Assembly: GCA_003513855.1 (NCBI GenBank)
Contig: DOTC01000250.1
Coordinates: 2,789 to 9,161, forward strand
Direction of reading: 5' to 3'
Length of the DNA stretch: 6,373 nt
Origin: Deltaproteobacteria bacterium
Lineage (GTDB): Bacteria; Desulfobacterota; Deferrimicrobia; Deferrimicrobiales; Deferrimicrobiaceae
Each line of letters begins with the position of its first letter. Within the stretch, counting starts at the first letter, position 1. Both the position numbers and the translations under genes were made by a program. The notes under the pieces are model-generated. The model saw only the letters and a list, made by a program, of their open reading frames with translations. It ran no database searches and was not told the origin of the DNA. Positions 1 to 5,198 of this stretch are shown in pieces.

Positions 1-249
1 CCCCCGCACGATCGAGAAGCCCGAGAACAGGGCGGGGTGCTGCCCGTAGTTGCGGGTGAGCTCCACCACCCGGACCCCCGGGAATCCCAGGAACCATTTC
101 AGGATCTCCAGCGACCGGTCCCGGCTGCCGTCGTCGACGAGGATGATCTCGTAGGGGCGGCCCATGGACTGCATCGTCTGATGAAGACGGGGAAGGAGAT
201 AGGGGAGAGTCTCCTCCTCGTTGTAGACCGGAACGACGACGGAGATCAC
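1..249 (-). CDS. ArnC-like family 2 glycosyltransferase, N-terminal part (truncated by window edge)
   Basis: Direct translation of the minus strand from a GTG at 249-247 gives 83 open codons running off the window at position 1. The N-terminus is a GT-A fold: VVVPVYNEEE at residues 4-13 (nucleotide-binding strand) and LVDDGSRD at 37-44 (first aspartates of the donor site). NYGQH at 67-71 followed by GFS at 77-79 is a hallmark of the ArnC/dolichol-phosphate-mannose-synthase-like group. In ArnC the enzyme transfers 4-formamido-4-deoxy-L-arabinose from UDP to undecaprenyl phosphate at the inner face of the membrane. The family normally has about 310-330 residues with two C-terminal membrane helices, which lie outside the window. 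The start overlaps the stop of the upstream aminotransferase gene (GTGA), so translation is probably coupled. A G-rich run in the end of that gene can serve as ribosome binding site. Family membership is firm; the exact sugar is inferred from the neighbours. Confidence 0.87.
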   Translation of the reverse strand, partial: MISVVVPVYNEEETLPYLLPRLHQTMQSMGRPYEIILVDDGSRDRSLEILKWFLGFPGVRVVELTRNYGQHPALFSGFSIVRG

Positions 250-1403
250 CGGGCACCCCCCGCGACGATTTCCCGGACCGCCGCGCAGACGTACTCCACA
301 TCGGCCTCGCTCATGCCGGGAAAGAGGGGGAGGGAGACGATCCTGCTTCCCGCCCGCTCGCACGATGGAAGATCCCCCTCCTTCGTGCCGTACCGCTCCC
401 GGACGAACCGGAGCAGGTGGCACGGGGGGAAGTGAAGCCCGGCGCCGACATTGTACTCCGCCAGCCGTCCGATGAACGCGTCGCGATCCATCGACGTCAC
501 CTTCACGATGAACAGGTGCCAGGAGTGGAGGTGCGGATACGGAGGGGACGCGGGAAGATCGACCCCCGGGACGTCCGCCAGTCCCTCGAGGTACCGGGAC
601 GCGAGGTGCGCGCGCCTTTCGTTCAGTTCGGCGACCTTTCGCATCTGGACCACGCCGATCGCCGCCTGGATGTCCGTGAGGTTGTACTTGTACCCCGGAT
701 CCTGGATATCGTAGTGCGGCGTCCCGCCCTTCCCGTAGCGCCGCCAGGCATCCCGCTCGATCCCGTGAAACCGGAGGAGGCGGAGCCTGCGGGCCATACC
801 CTCGTCGCCGCAGGTCACCATCCCCCCTTCCCCCGTGGTGATGTTCTTGATCGGGTGGAAGGAAAAGATGGCGACGTTTCCGGAACCGCCGACGGCTTTT
901 CCCCGGTAGGCGGTCCCCACCGCGTGGGCGGCATCCTCGATGACGGGCACCCCGGCCCGGTCCGCCGCATCCCGGACCGGGTCGAGGTCCGCGGGAGCGC
1001 CGGCGAAATGGACGGGGATGACCGCCCGGGTCCGCGGTGTGATCCGCCGCGCGATCTCCTCCGGGGGGGTCAGGAGCGTCCCGTAGTCGCTGTCGGCGAA
1101 GACGGGAACGGCTCCCGCGAGCGCGACCTGGTTGACCGTGGAGGCGAAGGTCAGGGAGGGGGTCACGACCTCGTCGCCCCTCCCGATCCCGAGTGTCATG
1201 AGAACGAGGTGCAGCCCCGCCGTGGCGGAGGAGACGGCCACCGCGTGAGGGGCCCCCGTGAGATCGCAAAACTGCCCCTCGAGCTCCACCACCCTCGGAC
1301 CGCTCGTGATCCAGCCGGACCGGAGCGAGGAGGCGACCGCCTCGATTTCCTCGTTCCCGATCGCGGGTCGCGACAGGGGCAGGAAGTCTTCTCGTCTGTC
1401 CAC
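246..1403 (-). CDS. arnB: ArnB-like PLP-dependent nucleotide-sugar aminotransferase (DegT/DnrJ/EryC1/StrS family)
   Basis: The protein has 385 residues, the usual length for the sugar aminotransferase family (ArnB is about 380). ArnB makes UDP-4-amino-4-deoxy-L-arabinose from the UDP-4-keto-pentose using glutamate as amino donor. Visible motifs are SGWITSGP at 29-36, SSATAGLHL at 58-66, VTPSLTF at 80-86, PVHFAGAPAD at 130-139, VIEDAAHAVGT at 154-164 (Asp157 contacts the PLP ring nitrogen), SFHPIKNITTGEGG at 181-194 with Lys186 as the Schiff-base lysine, GYKYNLTD at 237-244, and GAGLHF at 320-325. From memory, the IPVHFAGAPAD, AHAVGT and GYKYNLTDI blocks match enterobacterial ArnB closely, closer than generic DegT proteins. 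The GTG start is preceded by AAAGAGG (1412-1418) with 8 nt spacing. The gene begins 27 nt after the ArnT-like stop and overlaps the ArnC-like start by 4 nt. All catalytic residues look intact. Alternative: an aminotransferase for a different 4-keto sugar. Confidence 0.88.
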   Translation of the reverse strand: MDRREDFLPLSRPAIGNEEIEAVASSLRSGWITSGPRVVELEGQFCDLTGAPHAVAVSSATAGLHLVLMTLGIGRGDEVVTPSLTFASTVNQVALAGAVPVFADSDYGTLLTPPEEIARRITPRTRAVIPVHFAGAPADLDPVRDAADRAGVPVIEDAAHAVGTAYRGKAVGGSGNVAIFSFHPIKNITTGEGGMVTCGDEGMARRLRLLRFHGIERDAWRRYGKGGTPHYDIQDPGYKYNLTDIQAAIGVVQMRKVAELNERRAHLASRYLEGLADVPGVDLPASPPYPHLHSWHLFIVKVTSMDRDAFIGRLAEYNVGAGLHFPPCHLLRFVRERYGTKEGDLPSCERAGSRIVSLPLFPGMSEADVEYVCAAVREIVAGGAR

Positions 1404-1430
1404 CGAAACGGCCTCTTTCCGCGGGTTGTC

Positions 1431-3059
1431 CTAGAGACGATTCACGATGAGAATACCCTCATCCGACCGGTAGAGCAATCGGTGTCCCGGGAATTTTTCC
1501 CGGATGAGGGGCATCGCGTCACGCTTGAAGAGGCAGAAGACCCGACGGGGGGAGTTCCAGAGCCTTTGGAACTCCCGGTCGCTGAGGAAATAGTCCGCCC
1601 GGTCCTTCGCCCGTTCCGCGCCGAACGCAAGCTCCCCCATCTCCTCGACCAGGACCGTGCGGCGCTTCGTGTAGAAGGAAAGGCCCGGTCTGAATACCCT
1701 GTATTGGGCCAGGACGTCTTCCGGCCGGAGACTCCCCTCGAGCGTCCGGGAGAGGTGCTTCACCGATTTGTAATTGTCCAGGAAATCGGCCGCCGGGCGG
1801 TTGAGCGCGGTCAGGAAGAGCGCCAGCAGCAGGAAGGAAAGCAGGACCACGCGCTCCGCGCCCAGGCGGCGCACGAACAGCGGCATGGCGCCCCACAGCA
1901 GGATCATGGCGACGGGGAGGGCGCAGAGAGACGCCCAGAGGGCCGCCTCCGGCGCGTGGCGGGAGAGGGATGGAAGCGCCAGGATGCCGGCCGCCAGGAT
2001 CCCGGCGAGAGCCAGGGGAAACCGGCACCGGACCGCCCCGTCTTCCCGCTCCGCCCACAACACGAGCCCCCGTCCGAAGAGAACCGCGAGAGGGAAAAAG
2101 ACCGGGGCGATATAGGTCGGCAGCTTGGAGCCGGAGAAGGAGAAGAACAGGAAGATGAAGAGCGCCCAGGACAACAGGAAGACGAGATCCTCCCGGGGGA
2201 GGAACGCTTCGCCCGACCCGTGGGCCGCGATGGCAACCCTGCGGAGGAAGGCGACCCAGGGGAGAAATCCGGCAAGGAGAACGGGAAGGAAATACCAGAA
2301 CGGCCCGGCGTGGTGATGCACCTTCGTCGTGTACCGGAGAAACTGCTCATGGACGAAGAAGAACCACAGGAAGTCGGGATTCTCCCTCTGCACCAGGACG
2401 ATCCAGGGGAGAACGATCGCCAGGAACAGGACGATCCCCAGCGGGGAAAACGCCTTTGCGGCCTCCCGGTACCGCCCGGAGAAGAGGAGCCAGAGCACCA
2501 GGACCGCCAGGGGGAATACGACCCCGACGAGTCCCTTGGTGAGGAACGCCAGTCCCGCCGCCGCATAGGAAAGAACGAGGGCCGATCGCCTCCGGCTCTT
2601 CCCGGAGTGGTAGAGGTACCCCGGGAAGATCGACAGCGCAAGCAGCACCGCAAGAGTCATGTCGAGGGTGTGCAGGCGCCCGATCACGTAGTAGTAGAAG
2701 GACGTGGACAGGACGATCGCCGAATACAGGCCGGTTCGCCACCCTGCGAGCGCCGCGCCCATCCAGTAGGTGAGCAGGATCCCCGCCACCGAGACGGCGG
2801 CGGTGAACCCTCTTGCCCCGACCTCGGTATCGCCGAACATCCGCAGGGACGCCGCGGTCCCCCAGTAGAAGAGAGGGGGCTTCTCCAGGTAGGCAACGCC
2901 GTTCAGACGCGGGGTCACGAAGTCCCCGGAGGCGAGCATCTCCCGGGGAATCTCCGCGTACCTTCCCTCGTCCGGCTCGAGGAGGGGGACGGTGCCGAGC
3001 GCCGAGCAATAGAGCAGCCCCACGGCGAGGAAAAACAGAAAGAGCGTCCGTTTTCTCAC
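1431..3059 (-). CDS. ArnT-like integral membrane glycosyltransferase (GT83/PMT-like)
   Basis: The 542-residue protein is close to ArnT in length (about 550) and has many hydrophobic segments, beginning with a Lys/Arg-led helix at 4-22. ArnT moves 4-amino-4-deoxy-L-arabinose from undecaprenyl phosphate to lipid A on the periplasmic side. The first periplasmic loop carries EPDEGRYAEIPREMLASGDF at 28-47, with Asp30/Glu31 as the family's catalytic acidic pair. It is followed by LEKPPLFYW at 58-66 (the ArnT EKP motif), LDMT at 132-135 (a second conserved loop aspartate), LTKG at 173-176, a PFWYFLPVLLAGFLPW stretch at 253-268, and SGSKLPTYIAP at 309-319. A soluble C-terminal part covers roughly 430-542. 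The GTG start has a strong GGAGGGGG-type site 6 nt upstream (3066-3076). It is the first gene of the minus-strand operon, under an extended -10 candidate. N-terminal motifs are shared with broader GT39/GT83 proteins, so the acceptor could be a glycan or protein; the ArnB/ArnC neighbours favour ArnT-type function. Confidence 0.83.
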   Translation of the reverse strand: MRKRTLFLFFLAVGLLYCSALGTVPLLEPDEGRYAEIPREMLASGDFVTPRLNGVAYLEKPPLFYWGTAASLRMFGDTEVGARGFTAAVSVAGILLTYWMGAALAGWRTGLYSAIVLSTSFYYYVIGRLHTLDMTLAVLLALSIFPGYLYHSGKSRRRSALVLSYAAAGLAFLTKGLVGVVFPLAVLVLWLLFSGRYREAAKAFSPLGIVLFLAIVLPWIVLVQRENPDFLWFFFVHEQFLRYTTKVHHHAGPFWYFLPVLLAGFLPWVAFLRRVAIAAHGSGEAFLPREDLVFLLSWALFIFLFFSFSGSKLPTYIAPVFFPLAVLFGRGLVLWAEREDGAVRCRFPLALAGILAAGILALPSLSRHAPEAALWASLCALPVAMILLWGAMPLFVRRLGAERVVLLSFLLLALFLTALNRPAADFLDNYKSVKHLSRTLEGSLRPEDVLAQYRVFRPGLSFYTKRRTVLVEEMGELAFGAERAKDRADYFLSDREFQRLWNSPRRVFCLFKRDAMPLIREKFPGHRLLYRSDEGILIVNRL

Positions 3060-3065
3060 CTGCGG

Positions 3066-3076
3066 CCCCCTCCCCC
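3066..3076 (-). promoter_or_regulatory. Strong ribosome binding site of the ArnT-like gene
   Basis: On the minus strand a GGGGGAGGGGG run ends 6 nt before the GTG at 3059. It decides this GTG as the start and explains how a non-ATG start could be used efficiently. Confidence 0.7.
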
Positions 3077-3092
3077 GGATTATTGAATGCGA

Positions 3093-3101
3093 ATTATATC
3101 A
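3093..3101 (-). promoter_or_regulatory. Candidate extended -10 promoter of the ArnT-ArnB-ArnC-like operon
   Basis: On the minus strand the sequence reads TGATATAAT, a perfect TATAAT hexamer (3098-3093) with the TGn extension used by sigma-70 promoters that lack a good -35. No convincing TTGACA-like hexamer lies 16-18 nt upstream. Transcription would start near 3086, giving a leader of about 27 nt that contains the strong ribosome binding site. The region is an A+T island in otherwise G+C-rich DNA. Confidence 0.5.
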
Positions 3102-3115
3102 CCGGGGTCGGACGC

Positions 3116-3124
3116 TGGTATAAT
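3116..3124 (+). promoter_or_regulatory. Candidate extended -10 promoter of the PPC/MBL gene pair
   Basis: The plus strand reads TGGTATAAT, again a perfect TATAAT hexamer (3119-3124) with TGn extension and no good -35 (ATATCA at 3096-3101 for a 17-nt spacer). Transcription would start near 3131, giving a leader of about 66 nt that includes a purine-rich tract at 3146-3165. Its -35 position overlaps the -10 of the divergent minus-strand promoter. Confidence 0.5.
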
Positions 3125-3127
3125 ACC
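3117..3127. repeat. 11-bp palindrome covering the plus-strand -10 (possible operator)
   Basis: GGTATAATACC is a perfect inverted repeat (GGTAT, central A, ATACC) centred on the candidate -10 hexamer. It is nested in a second pair of arms, GCTGG at 3114-3118 and CCAGC at 3129-3133. Such a site could bind a dimeric repressor or simply be a chance result of the TATAAT hexamer. No regulator gene is adjacent. Confidence 0.3.
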
Positions 3128-3196
3128 GCCAGCCTCGGATCGACGAAAAGGAAGAGGAAAGGGGGCAGACCACGCTGCGATCCTCCCTGGTGCGCG

Positions 3197-3634
3197 ATGC
3201 GATATAAAGCGGGAACGGTCGGAAGGGTCCTCCTCGCCCGGTTCGACCACGGGGAGCAGGTCGTGCCGGCTCTCCAGGGTCTTTGCGAGAAGGAAGGGAT
3301 CTCTTCGGGGTGGTTCTTCCTGTTCGGGGCGATCCAGGGCGGGAGGCTGGTGGCAGGCCCCCGGGAAGCCTCCCTTCCGCCGGACCCGGTCTGGCGGGAG
3401 TTCGCGGATCCGTTCGAGATCGTGGGGATGGGGAGCATCGCGTCCGGCAGCGGTCCCCCCTCGATCCACCTGCACTCCTCCCTCGGACGAGGGGCGGAGG
3501 TCATGACCGGCTGCATCCGGAAGGATGGAGAGGTGTTCATCGTAATCGAGGCGATGATCCTCGAGATTCAGGGCGTCCGCGCCACGAGATCCCCGGACGA
3601 GCGGTCCGGCCTGGAGCTTTTGACCGTTGGGTGA
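3197..3634 (+). CDS. PPC/DUF296 domain protein
   Basis: The 145-residue protein consists almost entirely of one PPC (plant and prokaryote conserved, DUF296) domain. It has the typical start MRYKAGTVGRVLLARFDHGE (1-20), SGWFFLFGAIQ at 37-47, IHLHSSLGRGAEVMTGCI at 90-107 and a closing EAMILEIQGV at 118-127. Bacterial members are about 140 residues and trimeric; their biochemical role is not established. In plants the same domain is joined to AT-hook DNA-binding motifs. The HxH pair is His91/His93. The family's following GHL motif is GCI here, so a usually conserved histidine is replaced by Cys106. The ATG at 3197 fits the family N-terminus although no clear Shine-Dalgarno lies just upstream. 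The reading frame stays open further upstream, but no good start is present. The stop overlaps the TTG start of the MBL gene, so the two are probably co-translated. Confidence 0.85.
   Translation: MRYKAGTVGRVLLARFDHGEQVVPALQGLCEKEGISSGWFFLFGAIQGGRLVAGPREASLPPDPVWREFADPFEIVGMGSIASGSGPPSIHLHSSLGRGAEVMTGCIRKDGEVFIVIEAMILEIQGVRATRSPDERSGLELLTVG
3611..3629 (+). promoter_or_regulatory. Ribosome binding site and TTG start inside the end of the PPC gene
   Basis: CTGGAG (3611-3616) lies 10 nt before TTG (3627-3629). The TTG is 5 nt ahead of the TGA stop of the PPC gene (3632-3634), giving an 8-nt overlap. The N-terminus starting here reaches the conserved SGSSGN motif at the usual distance, and no in-frame ATG or GTG lies between the two. 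This supports TTG initiation with translational coupling. Confidence 0.55.
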
Positions 3635-4463
3635 CGCATTCGCCGTCCGGCCCCTGCGAAGCGGCAGTTCCGGGAACCTCATGCTCGTCGAGCACAGGGG
3701 TACGGTTCTCCTGGTCGATGCCGGGCTGCCTTCCCAGCGGGGACTCGTCGAGGCGCTGCGCGAGGCGGGGACCACCTGGGAAGACATCGACGCCGTGCTG
3801 GTCTCCCACCTCCACGGAGACCATATCCACCCCTCCGCCGTCGCCTGCTGCGCCCGCCACGAGGTGCCGATCCTCCTGCACGAAAAGAATGTCCGTCCGT
3901 TTTCCCGCCGCATCCTGTCCCGGTCCCCCCTTTCGGGGCCGGTGTGCACCTTCGACGGGAGGGAGTTCTCCGTCGGCGCCATCGGCGTCCGCCCCTTCCC
4001 CGTGCCCCACGACGCCGAGGGGGTGACCTGCGGATTCCTCCTCTCCGGCCGTACGGCGGACCGGGAGATCCGCGTCGCCGTCGCCACCGACCTGGGAAAC
4101 GGCGGGAACGGCCTCTTCGAGGAGTTCGTCGACAGCGACCTCATCCTGATCGAGTCGAACTACGACCCGGAACTGCTCGCGGCAAGCCCCCGCAAGGACC
4201 GCACGAGGGTCGACTCCGAAGTCGGACACCTGTCCAACGAGCAGGCGGGAACGTTTCTCGCCCGCGTGATGCTCGAGAGCCGGACCCTGCCGCAGGCGGT
4301 CGTCCTCTGCCACCTGAGCGCGGACCACAACACCCCGGCGAAAGCGGTCGGGACGGTCCGGGATATCCTCGCCCGCTACGGGTTCGGCCACGTTCCCGTC
4401 CACGCCGCCCGCCGACACGGACCCTCGCCCCGGTTCTCCGCTGTGGCCAGGACCGGACGATGA
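3627..4463 (+). CDS. MBL-fold metallohydrolase, YycJ/WalJ-like
   Basis: The 278-residue protein belongs to the metallo-beta-lactamase superfamily, of the YycJ/WalJ/PhnP-like type (COG1235), whose members are mostly about 260 residues. The start has the characteristic LRSGSSGNLMLVE (10-22). Then come LLVDAGL at 28-34 and VSHLHGDHIHP at 59-69, the HxHxDH dinuclear metal motif (His61, His63, Asp65, His66). Further ligand candidates are PVPHD at 126-129 onward (His128) and ATDLG at 153-157 (Asp155). The subfamily signatures ESNYDPELL (176-184), GHLSNEQA (200-207) and CHLSADHN (228-235) follow. The metal site looks complete, so a metal-dependent phosphodiesterase or nuclease is likely; WalJ-type proteins are linked to nucleic acid processing. 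The substrate is not readable. It is probably cytoplasmic, with no signal peptide. The tail after about residue 258 is Arg-rich and unlike the conserved core. It is coupled to the PPC gene upstream. Confidence 0.87.
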   Translation: MGDAFAVRPLRSGSSGNLMLVEHRGTVLLVDAGLPSQRGLVEALREAGTTWEDIDAVLVSHLHGDHIHPSAVACCARHEVPILLHEKNVRPFSRRILSRSPLSGPVCTFDGREFSVGAIGVRPFPVPHDAEGVTCGFLLSGRTADREIRVAVATDLGNGGNGLFEEFVDSDLILIESNYDPELLAASPRKDRTRVDSEVGHLSNEQAGTFLARVMLESRTLPQAVVLCHLSADHNTPAKAVGTVRDILARYGFGHVPVHAARRHGPSPRFSAVARTGR

Positions 4464-4472
4464 ATATATACT
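4444..4472 (+). promoter_or_regulatory. Candidate sigma-70 promoter for the lipoprotein gene
   Basis: TGGCCA (4444-4449, four of six matches to TTGACA) and TATACT (4467-4472) are separated by 17 nt in an A+T-rich patch across the end of the MBL gene. Transcription would begin near 4479, giving a leader of about 32 nt that contains AAGGAGG. This would let the lipoprotein be expressed separately from the PPC/MBL pair. Confidence 0.42.
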
Positions 4473-4497
4473 CGGGGAGTGTCGTCCGAAGGATAGC

Positions 4498-4504
4498 AAG
4501 GAGG
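4498..4504 (+). promoter_or_regulatory. Ribosome binding site deciding the lipoprotein start
   Basis: AAGGAGG lies 6 nt before the ATG at 4511. It favours this start over the in-frame ATG at 4460, which would put 17 residues with three arginines ahead of the signal peptide. Confidence 0.75.
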
Positions 4505-4510
4505 ATCCCG

Positions 4511-5128
4511 ATGAGGAAGTTCCTCTGCCTCTGCGTCGCCCTGGCATTCCTGTCGGCGCTCTTTCCGGGGTGCGCCGGCATGGAGCAGACCGCGCGCGAC
4601 AATCCGAAGACGACCATCGGGGCCGGCACCGGCGTCCTGGGTGGCGCCGTCGTCGGGGGACTCCTCGGGGGAAAACGGGGCGCGCTGATCGGGGGACTCC
4701 TCGGGGGACTGGCCGGAGGCGCGGTCGGGCACTACCTCGACCAGCAGGAGAAGGACCGGGCGCAGACCAGCAGGGAGTATGACTATTCGCCCTCGCAGGG
4801 AACCCGGCTCACGATCGAAGCGGTCCAGGCAAATCCCGAAACCGTCTCCCCGGGGGAAACGGTCAACATCAACCTGACCTACGCCGTCCTCACCCCCACC
4901 GCCGACACGCAGGTCCTCGTCCGGGAGACCCGGGAGATCCTGCTGAGCGACGGCCAGGTCGGAAAGACGTCGATCGACATCTCCCGCGAGGGGGGAACCT
5001 GGAAGAGCACGGTTCCGATCACCCTCCCGGCCAACGCGGCCCCGGGGAAATACCGCGTCATCGCCTCGATCGAAACCCGCAGCGCAGGCACGGACCGCCG
5101 GGAAACGTCTTTCCGGGTCGTCCCGTAG
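4511..5128 (+). CDS. Glycine-zipper lipoprotein with a C-terminal beta-rich (Ig-like) domain
   Basis: The 205-residue protein starts with MRK and a hydrophobic stretch (4-18). The lipobox-like LFPGC puts the lipidated cysteine at residue 21; Pro at -2 and Phe at -3 make it a slightly unusual lipobox. Residues 36-73 form a glycine zipper with repeated GGLLGG-type steps, as in 17-kDa-antigen/YMGG-like envelope proteins, thought to pack in or against the membrane. A charged linker (78-90) follows. Residues about 98-205 look like a beta-sandwich: alternating polar/hydrophobic strands, [15 protein letters not shown] at 113-127, then [15 protein letters not shown] at 173-187, reminiscent of bacterial Ig-like or accessory adhesion domains. 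Likely location is the outer membrane or periplasmic face; the function is unknown. It lies 47 nt downstream of the MBL gene, with its own promoter candidate, and is followed by a terminator. It could be an envelope-integrity protein, but this is inference. Confidence 0.83.
   Translation: MRKFLCLCVALAFLSALFPGCAGMEQTARDNPKTTIGAGTGVLGGAVVGGLLGGKRGALIGGLLGGLAGGAVGHYLDQQEKDRAQTSREYDYSPSQGTRLTIEAVQANPETVSPGETVNINLTYAVLTPTADTQVLVRETREILLSDGQVGKTSIDISREGGTWKSTVPITLPANAAPGKYRVIASIETRSAGTDRRETSFRVVP
4653..4708 (+). repeat. Perfect 20-bp in-frame direct repeat inside the glycine zipper
   Basis: Positions 4653-4672 and 4689-4708 are identical, offset by 36 bp (12 codons). Both begin TCGGGGGACTCC and encode the same GLLGG step. 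Each copy also contains TCGGGGGA twice. This suggests local duplication within the zipper. Confidence 0.8.
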
Positions 5129-5138
5129 AAACCGGTCC

Positions 5139-5181
5139 GATCCCCGCCTTCTCCCCGCCGTTTCCGGGGAGGGATCCTTTT
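5139..5181 (+). terminator. Rho-independent-type terminator after the lipoprotein gene
   Basis: CTCCCCG (5151-5157) pairs perfectly with CGGGGAG (5165-5171) around a 7-nt loop. Outer arms GATCC (5139-5143) and GGATC (5172-5176) can extend the stem with an unpaired stretch on the left side. A short T run (CCTTTT, to 5181) follows. It starts 10 nt after the stop codon and separates the lipoprotein unit from glgB. The T tract is short, so efficiency may be partial. Confidence 0.65.
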
Positions 5182-5185
5182 CCGG

Positions 5186-5191
5186 TACAAT
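5186..5191 (+). promoter_or_regulatory. Candidate -10 element just before glgB
   Basis: TACAAT matches the sigma-70 -10 consensus at five of six positions, but there is no recognisable -35 16-18 nt upstream and no TGn extension. If used, the transcript would begin at about 5198, next to the ATG at 5199, giving a leaderless or nearly leaderless message. Weak evidence. Confidence 0.25.
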
Positions 5192-5198
5192 GGACGGC

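Noticed and set aside
1404..1430. Possible regulatory element between the ArnT-like and ArnB-like genes
   Set aside because: The 27-nt gap contains only a ribosome binding site; no hairpin with a T tract or promoter-like hexamers was seen.
417..3086. An 889-codon open frame on the plus strand covering the ArnB-like and ArnT-like genes
   Set aside because: It is antisense to two clearly recognised genes, crosses their junction, and its translation is a low-complexity mix of Arg, Gly, Glu and Pro without any family motif. Long antisense frames are expected in G+C-rich DNA with this codon bias.
2813..3196. Upstream in-frame extension of the PPC protein to 2813
   Set aside because: It runs antisense through the start of the ArnT-like gene and through both promoter candidates, and the family N-terminus matches the ATG at 3197.
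4460..4510. Earlier ATG at 4460 for the lipoprotein gene (overlapping the MBL stop as ATGA)
   Set aside because: It would add a 17-residue arginine-containing extension before a normal lipoprotein signal peptide, and the strong AAGGAGG is placed for ATG 4511. It is a weaker alternative, not excluded.
3537..4547. A 336-codon open frame on the minus strand opposite the MBL gene
   Set aside because: The plus-strand MBL protein has complete metal-binding motifs in the right order; the antisense translation is Gly/Asp/Arg-rich with no family match.
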